Source: Sclerodactyla briareus
Lineage: Eukaryota > Echinodermata > Holothuroidea > Dendrochirotida > Sclerodactylidae
Reading direction: 5' to 3'
Length of the DNA stretch: 64,000 nucleotides
Assembly (NCBI GenBank): GCA_026419785.1
Contig: JAODTK010005789.1
Location: 310,001-374,000, forward strand
A program made the position numbers and the translations under genes. Under the pieces are notes generated by a model. That model was not told the origin of the DNA, did not search any database, and saw only the letters and a program-made list of their open reading frames with translations. Of this stretch, positions 23,042-33,599 are shown in pieces. Within the stretch, counting starts at the first letter, position 1. Each line of letters starts with the position of its first letter.

Positions 23042-24473
23042 TTATACCTACTCGTTTCTGTGCGTACGGCTCAGCGGATAACCAGCTTCCATTGCTGCAA
23101 CCTACGCAAATACAGTGGATAAAATCTGCAATCGCTTCGGGAAATCTAACCACATTACTACTTTACTCCTATTCCTCACCAACTGCGTTTCGGAGTCACC
23201 GAAAGTCATGGGAATGAATGTACCTAATCAGCGAATTAAGCACAAGCCTACATACACTGTCCAGTATAAGCACAGGCGTAACACCTCGATTGGTTATGGC
23301 AAATAGTTAGAATTTATATCCGTGGCGGGCGATGGTCTCGCGCTGGAGACTAACATTAATATCGACTATACTCTGTAATCATTGGCATCCGGAAATAAAA
23401 CTATGTAGCGGCCAATTACACATACCTCAGCTAATAGAATAGCATAATAGAGTCATAGCTTTGAGGTTTGGCTAATTATAAGCCGTTATACAATACTTTC
23501 AAGAATAAACAACAAGGTAACCTACCGTCAGATAAAAGTTCAAGGGGTTCAATGCATATTAAATACACATTGTTTAGCACAAACAAACGGTATGTACTTT
23601 CTTGCCTATGCGCTATACTGAATATTTGTTAGACTATAGCTACACTTTCACCACAACTTAGGCTAAATTGAATAAAAATAATACCAAATGGAAACAAATC
23701 TTAATTTCCAATCGACAAACCTGAAACTATGAATCCTGGTCGATAATACTAATACATATCGAATGTTCCTTGAATAATAACCAATTTAGACCTGAGTGCT
23801 GACATTCGGAAATACAAAGCCATAACTGCCACGCTGTATTTGAATTAGGGCTGTCAAAATCACAAACCTTTCTGGTCGGTTTGTGATTGTTTAAATCTGA
23901 CTAAATATGATTTAAATTTTCTGTAGACGAGTTAATAAATTCGAATAATGTACAGTAAAGTCCACTTCAGCGAATTAGCCTATCAATCTCAACCTTAGAT
24001 CTCAAACATTTATTCATGAATGGTATTAGATTAAAAAGAAGAGCATACGTTTTAGAAAAAGCTCAATGGCAGCCCCCAGATTTATGCTATAGAGGTTCTA
24101 TAGAAACTCTATAGAATCTCTAAAGAAACTCCTGGGCAATGGATGCGTTCCTCTTGAGCTTGCCGTGTGTTCAACTACATTATGAGGGTGTTAAAATATG
24201 TGGGAATATAACTGCTGATTCTTTTAACTGGCCAACTCCCCCGCCAACCCATTTGCAGCATGGGTCAGTCAATTTTCTCCACCCACAGTGCAAGAGCTTG
24301 CTCCTTCACTCTATGTTGAGGTGCTGAGCTACGAGGAACCGTGGAAGAGGTTCATGAAATAACAAGTGATTGCACCCATCCAATTCGAAGATATCAATAA
24401 CAGGTATTGTGGACGTTATCATGTGAGCGGCAACAATCAATCTCAGCCTATTTTCACCGATGAACTATACTCA

Positions 24474-24530
24474 TTACTATTATTATATTATTATTATTAT
24501 ATTATTATTATTATATTATTATTATTATTA

Positions 24531-24561
<31 letters not shown>

Positions 24562-24562
24562 T
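24474..24562. repeat. (ATT)n microsatellite
   Basis: About 89 bases of ATT/TTA repeats with occasional two-base units. Confidence 0.95.
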
Positions 24563-25019
24563 TATTGTTGGTTTTATATGACATTAGATATAATGTCGGA
24601 TTTTATAGATCCTAGGTCATAGAGTTCCTGACGAAAAAGAATCTAGAGACTTTTTATAGAGTGGACCACTGCTACAACGTTTGAAAAATAGTGTTTCTAA
24701 AAATCTATGAACCGACTATGATTCTTTCGAGAATAATGGGCAAATCTATAGAAACTGACATTTCTATAGAACTTATAGAATTCTAAAGACACCTCGATAG
24801 CATTCTATAAAACTTTTTGTAAGGGTGCTTCGGTTCCCAACGACCTCCCACTAACGCCCTTCTGTGATTGAAAATTTTCCGACCCCTCATTGTCAGTTTT
24901 CTCGGTCAACGTCCTTTCTATATCTGTGGCATATATGTACACCAGTTGATGCCCAAGAATACATCACAGTGTATTGTTGGTCTCTATTTTGAAGTTGTTA
25001 GTGGTATTATATTTGTCCG

Positions 25020-25790
25020 GCAAGTAATGATCAACTAACTGAGTTGGTAGGATAACTGCATCAGTGCTATCCGACTTCAAAGAGTTTGTCGTTTTCGAGA
25101 ATCTGTTTTAACTCATTTAGTAAAGTTCCTCCTTTGGATTGTGATAAAGGCCTTGCTCATGTCCAGCTTTAGTAGATTGATGGTGTATCCTATGAATGTT
25201 ATGGCTTTCACTGCTAAAACCAAGCTCGAGGAGGCAAAACCAGCACAGCGTTGCATCTTTCTAACGTGTAGGCAGTTTTGGTGACGGGAAGGATATATTA
25301 ATCTATTAAGGGACGGATTCTCCTGGCAATACGAATTGCGAGTTTTTTGTTAGAGTGGGAAGTAAGATCACGGGTCTTAAATTTTCTGGGGGGGCCTTCA
25401 GTCTTTCCGGTTTTTGAATGGTTGTTGAGCTCCTTGGTTGATGTGAATGGTATTTCTCGGTTTCGGCTAGTTATTAGTATAGTAGCTATGCATTTAAGGT
25501 GCATGGGGATTATTTGAGATGTTCAGCTGTGATTTGGTCACAAACTTGGAGATTTGTGAATTTTCAGTGATGCAACCGCTAGTTCAATTTCATCTTCATC
25601 AAATGGTTCGTTAGGTTTGCCTGGAAGCACGTTTGGTTTTCGGGTTCTAGGCTGTCAAAGTTGGAAGTGTTGGCTGATTTCTTTAATTTTTAACATATGT
25701 ATCTCCTATGAGTTTATCATCAATTTCAATTGGAATTGGCTCCTACTTCTACACGAGGAGAGAAGGGGCATTAAAACTTACATCCAGTAA
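25020..25790 (-). mobile_element. Non-LTR retrotransposon reverse transcriptase fragment
   Basis: Minus strand, read from high to low coordinates across frameshifts: 'KLIGDTYVKN' near 25715, 'ITSRNREIPFTSTKELNNHS' near 25470, a degraded 'NLRPVILL' block as 'KFKTRDLTSHSNKKL' near 25375, 'IARRIRPLI' near 25325, 'YISPSQTAY'-equivalent near 25300, 'GYTINLLKLDMSKAF' near 25180 and 'IQR' with 'LLNEL' remnants near 25140. The order matches the fingers and first palm blocks of a LINE RT. The catalytic YADD block is not present. The clade is uncertain. Confidence 0.75.
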
Positions 25791-25799
25791 AAATTAGAC

Positions 25800-25985
25800 A
25801 TACTTAGACATACATAACTCGATATATTGGGCCAGCTGCTCATTCGATCCAGCCACATATTCGATAACGGAATCATTGTGTGCGCCCGTCGGGTTAAGGG
25901 GTTCTTCGAGGGCGTATAGAGCCCCCCAGCGTGGGCCGTAACCAGAGAGCTGTCACATGTATTGATCGAGGATCAAATTATTGTC
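25800..25985. repeat. Dispersed copy of the 209-bp repeat
   Basis: It shares 'ATAACTCGATATATTGGGCCAG', 'CGCCCGTCGGG.TTAAGGGGTT', 'TTCGAGG.CGTATA.GAGCCCC' and 'CCGTAACCAGAGAGCTGTCA' with the tandem array at 20478-20785. Confidence 0.75.
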
Positions 25986-25989
25986 AGTG

Positions 25990-26854
25990 TGATATCGAAA
26001 TTGTACTACGAGGGCTTCAACTAACCATTCTACCTCTGCGATATGTCATTGGCTTGTCTACCACTAGTTACAAATCTATTTTAGGAGCTACTAAAATCGA
26101 TTGTACTTATGAATGGACAATGTGGTACCTTCATGTAGTTAATTGCAGCACTGCACTCTGAGTACCTTCTTCTATACTCATGACTGGCATCTTATATTTT
26201 CCCAGCATTACAACAAAAAATTATCGGTAACATAATCTAACATATGAATTCTGCTAGTCCATGCTAGACTCGGTGTATTGTTTTCTTAATTTTTTAAAGT
26301 AAAATACCCCACAGTGCCCACACCCAGAAAATAACTATATAGGTAATGAATGTAAAGCTCGTCTACTTGCTTCCTTCCAACAATACGGTGTCCTTCATCC
26401 TAACTATCTCAACCCATCAGGCATACAGTGTGAGGTATGCGCCTGGCTCTGTACTTGGCAATAATAAAATATATAAACTCTCACCCAAGTTTACGATGAA
26501 TTCCCGGTCGATTCCGTGTGCAGTGTTGAAGTACGAATAGATAATTCCGAGAACATTCTACGATGACGCAAGGACACTGATCTCAATAGTGTTTTTGACG
26601 TGCAAGTGGTTTCAATGAAATAATTTCAAGAGGGAAATATTTTGAAATATGTTATTGGTTAATAAAGTGCGTGTTGAGTTGTTGAGACATTGTATTAAAC
26701 CAAGTAACGTAAAGTATCGATTTGGGGTAATTTATTAGATTTGAATCCTATGGGTTCAGGAAGCCGGGAAGGTTCATCAAAAACGCAGTCTCTCGAAGAT
26801 TGTTATTGTTATTATTAGCATAAGAAGATCCATCCCCAACCTCCATTATACACC
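25990..26854. other. Nothing recognised
   Basis: Short unrelated frames only (76 codons at 25931, 64 codons at 26346); no motif or repeat unit is clear. Confidence 0.35.
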
Positions 26855-27240
26855 AATGTCTTCATGACATCACGGGGGAGAAAAATACCTGTTCAATGCG
26901 AGGTCAATGCAAAATTTACTCTTTTGAAATTGTTACACGAGCAGGGTGAACCTGATTCGAATATGGATGCACACAATGTTTAGGAATATAGAGGATGCAA
27001 GCATTCATTGAAGGAGAAAATTGTCTTCTGAAAGAGTGAAAAATCAGCAATTAATGTGTTAACTGAAGGACGATATTCTTTGGTCCACTCGTAACGCCAT
27101 TGGACACAAACAATTTTTTAGATTGTGGGAACTCCAAAATTGAGCTGTGGGCTTATTAAACACGCTCTTCCATATATGCCAGTTTCAGAGCAATCTGCTG
27201 CAATATGAATTTTCACTCCCGATGACCTTCAATGTTGTAA
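26855..27240. repeat. Roughly 385-bp dispersed repeat, copy 2 (copy 1 at 9305-9690)
   Basis: It is collinear with 9305-9690 in the same orientation; the matching blocks are listed there. Here the long G run of copy 1 is a short 'cacggggga', so the homopolymer arose in one copy. Confidence 0.75.
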
Positions 27241-27244
27241 CACA

Positions 27245-28797
27245 GGTTAGTCAGATTGCAGTATTATATAACATTAAAAGCCGCGTGAGACCGTGGACGT
27301 GGTTTTCAATGGATGGCATTACGGTTGAGAGGTTAAACCATGTACTTGTGGATGGTAGTACGGAGACATATGATATGATGATTATATGCTTGGTTTTCCG
27401 GAGTTCTCACTGTTTGTTCAACTCAAGGACCTTGACAAGGTAGGAAGGCTTTATCAGGCTTTACGAAGTTGGTGTCGTCATCGATGGATTCGAGAAACTT
27501 CGAATCATATGCAAGTTGGAACAGTCATCCGGACAGTTGGAAGCAGATGCGAACTCCGAGCAGACTTAATCAGACCTAGAGAAGAACCCTGCATCCTAGA
27601 AACTATAGAGGAGTACCTACCGGAGGACCATAGGTCATTCCTACATACGGTTGATGCAATTCACTGAGGCTCGGTATACGTTCCTGCCTCTGTCTGGCAA
27701 ATATGCCACTCACAATGAGAAACAAGAGGGCAATCTTATCGTCATCACTGAACGTTCAGTCATTCCAATCTCCAATTTTTTTGCGAATATAATTACATGA
27801 AAAAAAAAAACTGAAATCAGTCGGGCTTTGAGTCACTGCCGGTATCTTCCCTCACTCTGATTTCCTCGCCGAGACACGATCCTGGTTATCAGGTCCTCTC
27901 TCATTTTCAAAATATCACTCTCCACTAAGCCACTACTATTCCACTTATCCAAGACAAGGGCAAATTGACTTCGTAACAATAGCAAAATACCATCTACTGA
28001 CGTCACCATGTGAAAACAAGAGCTAAACCCCGTACAAAATCACGGGGGTAGTCTTTCTTGACATCGCGTATCAAACTTTTTTTCAATTAGCTTTACTAGC
28101 TGGAATAGTTCCATCAATATTGTTCGCCTTTGCAAAAATATTGCAACACACATGCTATGAAAAGAGAGTATTTTGACTGCAAAGGTTAAGATTATTTCTC
28201 AGTGTGGTAACGAATAGCATTAGGCACTGTACGTACACGCAGTCACGCACTGACGTAACAGCGAATCCATTAATTGTTCGTGGGCGTCATCGTTTTGTTC
28301 GTACTGCTCACTTTGCTTCAATGTCCTGCGAAGTAAACGGTCCGTATACTGAGGAATACGTATGCCATTGTCTGATCGATGAATTTGAATCATTTGCGTT
28401 GCTGCAGGCGCGCCAATCCATGTCTCTGCAGAGAGGAACGGATATTAGTGAGGATCATCACATATATGATTTTTGGAGCCTCATAGAGTACCACATGATT
28501 TAGATGCGCTACAGTTTTCATGGGCCTCCAGACTGTGCTGTCAATTTTCATTTTGAGGAATCAGGCAGCACACCAATCAACACTGGCAGCACAACCAACA
28601 ACACCTGATGTACGTCCGCCAGGTTCACTGAAAACTTACTAGAGGTCAAGTTGAAATGTGGGTTTTAGGACTTTTTGTCTTATCACAATTCAAAAAAAAT
28701 TCGAACCATTCAGTCAATGCCAGTGTCAGATAATGTGAAGAGAAGCTTCACAATTTGGCCGAAAAATAGCGTGATTCTTTCTAAATTACAAAAGTCC
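27245..28797. other. Nothing recognised; two protein-like frames
   Basis: Plus frames of 93 codons (27386-27667) and 99 codons (28204-28503) have a balanced composition: the first ends '..EEPCILETIEEYLPEDH..', the second has '..TEEYVCHCLIDEFESFA..'. Neither has a domain I recognise or clear splice sites. They may be fragments of a decayed element. Confidence 0.25.
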
Positions 28798-29031
28798 CTA
28801 CCATATGGTACCCCTCGGTGAATAGTTCTTGACCACCACTATTGTCACCACGGCAACCGTTGTTATGGCACCCAGCAACGTATATATTAGGTGAAATGGC
28901 AAACTGATTACAATATCTCCTCCGGCCCTTCGGGACCGATGAGAAAAAAATATATATAAAAAAACTCCTGTGAAAAGTATGTCAAGTATTGAGATAAAAT
29001 GCGCACATATCCCGAAAAATGTGCTTAGCAT
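28798..29031 (-). CDS. Hypothetical frame with two hydrophobic segments
   Basis: A 77-codon minus frame with two membrane-like stretches: residues about 10-30 (ISILDILFTGVFLYIFF) and about 48-68 (LIYTLLGAITTVAVVTIVVV), separated by a basic loop (SHRSRRAGG). Part of it is duplicated at 9080-9200, where the frame is broken. There is no recognisable family. It lies about 350 bp beyond the stop codon of the collagen-like gene and on the same strand, so it could be a 3' UTR coincidence, a membrane-protein exon, or a repeat-derived frame. Confidence 0.2.
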   Translation of the reverse strand: MLSTFFGICAHFISILDILFTGVFLYIFFSHRSRRAGGDIVISLPFHLIYTLLGAITTVAVVTIVVVKNYSPRGTIW

Positions 29032-29172
29032 AGTTCATTGGAAGTATTACAATCACAAATCCTGATAGAGTAAAAAAAATAGGTTAAGTAATCCAAATGT
29101 GCGAAGTATGACAACAGTCATCACTCTTTCTCTAATTTCTTTTTTCCTTTTTTCCGTTAATATAGTGTTCTA

Positions 29173-29178
29173 TTTATT
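29173..29178 (-). terminator. Candidate poly(A) signal of the collagen-like gene
   Basis: Minus-strand AATAAA (plus-strand TTTATT) about 200 bp after the stop codon at 29378-29380. This is a suitable distance for a 3' UTR, but the hexamer is frequent in AT-rich DNA. Confidence 0.35.
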
Positions 29179-29377
29179 TTTTGAAGTGGTTAGAACACTG
29201 CATAGACCTACTATTTTAATTCATATGGTTTGTTTGTTTTTTGGTTTGTTTTGATGTTTGCTTGTTCCTTAACTCGTATTCATATCCTCAATGTAAGGAG
29301 CATACAATTTTCATTAGGCAATCAAATGGAGTCGTTATGGTCGAATGCTAACGTTAAGTGACAGGTATAGTATCTTC

Positions 29378-29871
29378 CTATCGCGTGCAAACCACACATG
29401 TGAGCTCATATCCATCTACGTAGGGACCGCATGGTATGCCACCACCAGAAGCGGAACACCTAGCCTCCACGAAGTTCATCAGTCCGCGATTGTTGCCAGA
29501 GAGACCACCGTGCGTCCGTGGGACCACCTGCATCTCTTGATCGACGCAGATATGCAGTGATCTATGATGAACGCTGTGGTCCTCTCAGCCATCAGGTAGC
29601 CGCTGTACTCCAGGGTCCAGTCGATAGATGGGCAGTCGTTCGTGCCGGGGACCATCAGCTCCGAATTTCTCGAGGAGGCCATACGACGGAGCATGGTATG
29701 TCGTGATAGCGCTTGCTTTCCATCTCGTATATTTGATACTCTAAGCCATAGAGGTGAGAGCCCTGCTAGCTCCAACGCCGGATATTGGAGAATGGTACAC
29801 TGGATTCCCATGAAGGCACAACTGGTCCACGCCACCGCCACTGGTGAGATGGTTCGAAGAAGCCCCAGTAC
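29378..29871 (-). CDS. Short-chain collagen C4-like protein, terminal exon (three apparent frameshifts)
   Basis: Secreted extracellular-matrix or lectin-like protein family of sponges, cnidarians, molluscs and invertebrate deuterostomes. The exon begins after a pyrimidine-rich acceptor (..aaccttgtatag|GT). Read across three frame changes it contains all blocks of the second half of the C4-like domain: 'SGGGVDQLCLHGNPVYHS' (29835-29785), 'SLYGLEYQIYE' (29755), 'DIPCSV' (29715), 'MVPGTNDCPSIDW' and 'LEYSGYLMAE' (29660-29585), 'LHICVDQEMQVVP' (29555), 'NFVEARC' (29475) and 'CGPYVDGYELTCVVCTR' followed by TAG (29378-29380). The frame changes lie near 29760, 29690 and 29565. With G from the previous exon the first codon is GGT, so the phase fits the exon ending at 33432. 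All expected cysteines of the tail are present, so either the gene decayed recently or the sequence holds small indel errors. Confidence 0.8.
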
Positions 29872-29997
29872 CTATACAAGGTTGAAATTGAAAAATGATT
29901 GGGAAGGTGACTAGCAATAAGGAAACTGCTGTAATCTACGGATATAGCTGGTTAGAACAACCTGTCCTCCGTATGCGGACGAGGATAGTGGTATAAT

Positions 29998-30053
29998 TAC
30001 GTATTACAGCTGAGATAGTATTACAACTAATACGTATTACAGCTGAGATAGTA
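29998..30053. repeat. 23-bp direct repeat, spacing 33 bp
   Basis: TACGTATTACAGCTGAGATA(GTA) occurs at 29998-30020 and 30031-30053, identical in both copies. Confidence 0.9.
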
Positions 30054-30059
30054 ACTACG

Positions 30060-31423
30060 GGCTGAGTTATAATGATGAATATGCATGTGAGCTTATTAAT
30101 AATCGTTAATTAGGATTATTCACGATCCTATTTTATAGGCAGCATGTGTAGTAGATAATCAGCCATGACACGGGTTTATTACAATATTGTAAAGATAATG
30201 TATGTGGTGTTAAAGGTCACTCGAGTACACACGCAGTCTTTTTCTGCATGGACAGTTTACCCATCAATTTTGAGAAACTACGAGTAGAACATCTGGATGG
30301 AACTGCCTCTCGACCTAAACGTATTGTTTCCGCAATGTATTATACATGATTGATTTGGTCTAAGCGCTATTTCGCCGACTCTTCAAACTAGTTCAGCATC
30401 ACAGGGCGCTACATCACACTACATGCGTAGCGTCTGGCGAGTAGCAATTCTCTTCAACAAATATTCTACCTCACTCATTAACAATCAAATAGTAAAATCA
30501 AATGTGTTAAATTGCAACAATAATGAAATGGGTACATTGTCGTCTGCACCCGGCGATGTTTCGTGGTGAACATGTGCACTTGCAACAGCCTGATCAGAGT
30601 TTCTGGAAGGTGGCACGCTTAACCAAAACCTCTAGTCCTAGATATCATAGATGGAATATTGTGCATATGTAGAAAATTGGACGATTTGTCAGCTGATGCA
30701 CACTGCTTCGGATGGTATTTTCTGATTGGCTGGTGGTGCATACGTAGCTCTTTAGTTAGGCTTGGGGATCAGGATTCGGGAATAGGGTTACCATATCCAA
30801 CCACCGAAATTCGAGCCAAATTCGCCCTAATTCCTTGGGTTCGCTTGACTTCAAATGTATCTCAGTAGCCAGAATGAATTTAATTAACCACAGACTAAAA
30901 TATTATACCGACCTAAAATGTTCTACCGACCGATGAAATTATTTCCACTTCACCGGTAATGCAAAATAAACAAATGAAGAAATTGTCCTTCCATTTGGAG
31001 AGACCGTCTGAACAGTCGCCGCTACCTACTGATGTATGGACTGTACACAGTACCAGAACATAGTAGCGTACTAATGTGGGTCCATATCCGAAAATAGTTG
31101 CTTCGTTAAGAAAAAGATGGGGTGTGCCTTCGAGTAGTCACAAAAATCCAAGTTCCAACTGCCAAAAAATCCGAAAAGTTCACCACTGGAAGTTGAAACT
31201 TCGAAAGAAGAACAGCGGGATATTAATAGGCTATTGTTCCCTTGCTCAAACTTTCTTTCTGACCATTTAATAAGGCTAGAAAAGACTAGGCTAGTGAAGC
31301 AGTTGAATGAAAAGGTTCTGTATAACAATTAGAACAAACTTCCCGGGGTCGAATTCCAGCTGTCACTGGCCGTTTTTTTCTCTCCTAGGTGGATGTACTT
31401 GCAGTTGTGATGGGCTAGGTCTT
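30060..31423. other. Nothing recognised (possible intron of the collagen-like gene)
   Basis: No coding or repeat signal that I can name. Under the gene model it lies between the exons at 33432 and 29871. Confidence 0.35.
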
Positions 31424-31844
31424 AGGCTGGGATTCCATAGATTCGTATGCGGTTTCCGGGCTGGCCCCCCCAAAAAAAATGTGACATCACACCTTTACGA
31501 AAACGAACATGTGTGTTCAAAAGGAAAACAATGCCCGTTTTGTGAAAAGACCAAAAAATGTACAGTCCATGCATATTTTCGTTTATTAGCTTTTTAAGAA
31601 GATCTTCCATATAATTCATTCGCGGTGGTACGCATCCGTATACGCATCGATATATATGCCTATTTCGCCTGTACGGTGTTGTTTGCCTTAATTTATAATT
31701 TTTTTTGCCTCTATGGAAACAAAAACAACAAAAAAATATCTATCTTTGCAAACTAAATAGTAATGCAGACTCTGGCCCCCGCTCAGTTTACGTAAATTGG
31801 AAATTTTTCACATACGCATACGCATCTATGGAATCCTAGGCCTA
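31424..31844 (+). mobile_element. Inverted-repeat element, family 'GGATTCCATAGATGCGTATGCG', copy 1
   Basis: The left end 'AGGCTGGGATTCCATAGATT' mirrors the right end '..CATACGCATCTATGGAATCCTAGGCC'. The interior shares 'AAAATCACA', 'ACGAA..TGTTCG', 'TTTTTGAGGAAGAT.TTCCAT', 'AATTCATTCGCGGTGATACG' and 'CGCTCAGTT.ACGT.AATTGG' with three other copies. At about 0.4 kb and non-coding it is MITE-like. Superfamily not assigned. Confidence 0.8.
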
Positions 31845-32228
31845 CGGCTAGGATTCCATAGATGCAGATGTGTATCCGGGCTCGATGGTAAAATCACATA
31901 TTTGCGAAAACGAATGTTCGTTTCAGAAGAGAAAACACTATAAGTGTATCCGAAAGACAATAAAAAGGCAGCAGCCCTGCACTTGCCGCTGCTTGCCTTT
32001 TTGAGGAAGATATTCCATATAATTCATTCGCGGTGATACGCATACGCATACGTGTTGGTACCTTTTTCGCTATTTCAGCGTTGGTTGCCTTCATTTATGA
32101 ATTTTTGTCCTTTGTGAGACCAATATCTATCTTAGCGAACTTAAATAGAACATATTCAAACACTAGCCCCTGCTCAGTTCACCTGAATTGGCGATTTTTC
32201 ACATACGCATCTATGGAATCCTAGCCTA
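31845..32228 (+). mobile_element. Inverted-repeat element, same family, copy 2 (head-to-tail with copy 1)
   Basis: It starts 'CGGCTAGGATTCCATAGATG' directly after the end of copy 1 and ends 'CATACGCATCTATGGAATCC' + 'TAGCCTAAG'. The junction with copy 1 (31830-31860) is nearly palindromic because two ends meet. The frames here (65-66 codons) come from the repeat. Confidence 0.8.
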
Positions 32229-32229
32229 A

Positions 32230-33430
32230 GGAGTAATTACATGTTGAAAAGACGGATGTTTTTTTTTCTCCAAATCAACATTTAGGGGGATTGAAGAAAT
32301 GCAATAGTGACAAGTAACAACAAACTATAAGGTCATTTTACTTCACATTTCATATTGAGGTTCTCAATACGAAAAGTGTTGAGCAGCGACAAAAAAGCAA
32401 ACTGCGGCTGTGTGAGAAATTTGCAAGTTCTTGCATGTGTGTCATCTGAGTTGTTCAAAGAGACGACGCGATCTACCACATGAACTTACGCAGCAGCCGC
32501 CCCTTTCTTGAACCACGGTGTAGAACAAAACAGAGATATTATAGCCCAATAGCCCAATCCCTTATCTGACACGCCGCCTAAACGCTGCTCACGATGTTAA
32601 TATCCGACTCTAGTCTTTCTCCTTGCCTGATCGTAGTTTTACTCATGATCTTGCTTGAAGTTGATTTTTTCTCTGTAAATTTACTATTGTACTTTCATTA
32701 TTTATGCTTGATGTCTTATTATTCTATTTCAATTTTTCATGTTTGTGTATATTCACGCAATTCAGCTTTGGCTGCAAGGTGAACACGTTGTTTAAAAATA
32801 TAAAAAAGGCGTTAACACTCAAAATTTGAAGAAAATATAGACAGAGTTTACTTAAATTTCCCGTCATCATTCGACAGTATCGCTTTATTATAAGAAAACA
32901 TCCTCAAATGGAGAAACATAAATTCAGCTACGCAACTTTATCACATATAAAATGAATTCTCCCAAACATTATAGGGGGAAACACTGCCAAATGTGTCGTA
33001 AGTTGCAAAAAAGATATATTTCTTCGTTGAGAAACACAAATCCATACAAATAAAATGACCTCTAGGTGAAGGAAGAGCAATATAACACTACTATTCTTCA
33101 GAGGAAAATTCTTCACCAGAAGTATTATTGACCTATTCCGATAAAAGGGTTCACCCGCCCTTCTACGCTTTTTCACAACAGCCGTTTGCAAAGAATTTAC
33201 ATTCCAACGTAACATCAATTGCTTTGAATAATTTTTTATCCGGAATTTATATTTCCACGAATAAGTGTGCTATTAAGAACCAGCAAAAAAAAATTCAGAG
33301 TCATAGAAATCCTAAATTCGTCGAATACAATTGAACGTACCAACTGCACAAGACCACATATTCCACAAACCGGCTAAATAATCGCTTGCAGTAAATTGTT
33401 TTATGTTTGTCCAACAGCGATTACTACTGA
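32230..33430. other. Nothing recognised (possible intron of the collagen-like gene)
   Basis: A 62-codon plus frame at 32594 has a hydrophobic start but no other support. Confidence 0.35.
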
Positions 33431-33431
33431 C

Positions 33432-33577
33432 CTGTGTATATCAACTCCGAGTGGGATGGACACTCATGATGACCCCATCGTATGTAAACAGCGCCGCTGG
33501 TGTTGCTCGGGATTCCACTACCATCCGCTTGAGAGAAGCAAGGGGCGTTATTATCCCCGATGTCGTCACCACAGCTA
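33432..33577 (-). CDS. Short-chain collagen C4-like protein, internal exon (start of the C4-like domain)
   Basis: Minus strand. The translation is open throughout and ends 'SGAVYIRWGHHECPSHSEL' then 'IYTG'. This is the signature start of the C4-like domain (V-Y-x-R-W-G-x-x-x-C-P ... L-x-Y-x-G). The donor after 33432 is ACAG|GTCAGT. The last codon is split after its first base, and the first two bases of the exon at 29871 (GT) complete Gly. The acceptor is either ..ccacctaag| (exon from 33577) or ..aagtag| (exon from 33574). Either leaves one base to complete the TG carried over from the exon ending at 37687, giving Cys. The exon keeps three more cysteines (residue 1-2, 'APC', 'HEC'). No frameshift is present here. 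Confidence 0.8.
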
Positions 33578-33599
33578 CTTAGGTGGAAATATTGAGAAA

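Larger units (their letters stand above)
21231..24822. mobile_element. 3.6-kb inverted-repeat element with TCTATAGAAA-rich ends
   Basis: The left end 'TTTACAAAAAAGTTTCATAG' (21231) is an inverted match to the right end, whose reverse complement is 'TTACAAAAAGTTTTATAGAA' (from 24822). Both ends are followed inward by dense, degenerate TCTATAGAAA / TTTCTAAAGAAAA motifs (21265-21690 on the left; 24090-24130 and 24640-24815 on the right). The left array has period-like repeats of about 25-45 bp ('aatttctgaagaaattctaatt' twice at 21331 and 21367). I recognise no transposase between the ends. The element contains the Harbinger-like insertion at 21735 and an (ATT)n tract. The family is unknown to me, and no clear target duplication is visible. 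Confidence 0.6.

Noticed and set aside
27386-27667. 93-codon frame ending in an acidic tail
   Set aside because: A neighbouring frame looks equally plausible over half of it and no splice site or family supports either.
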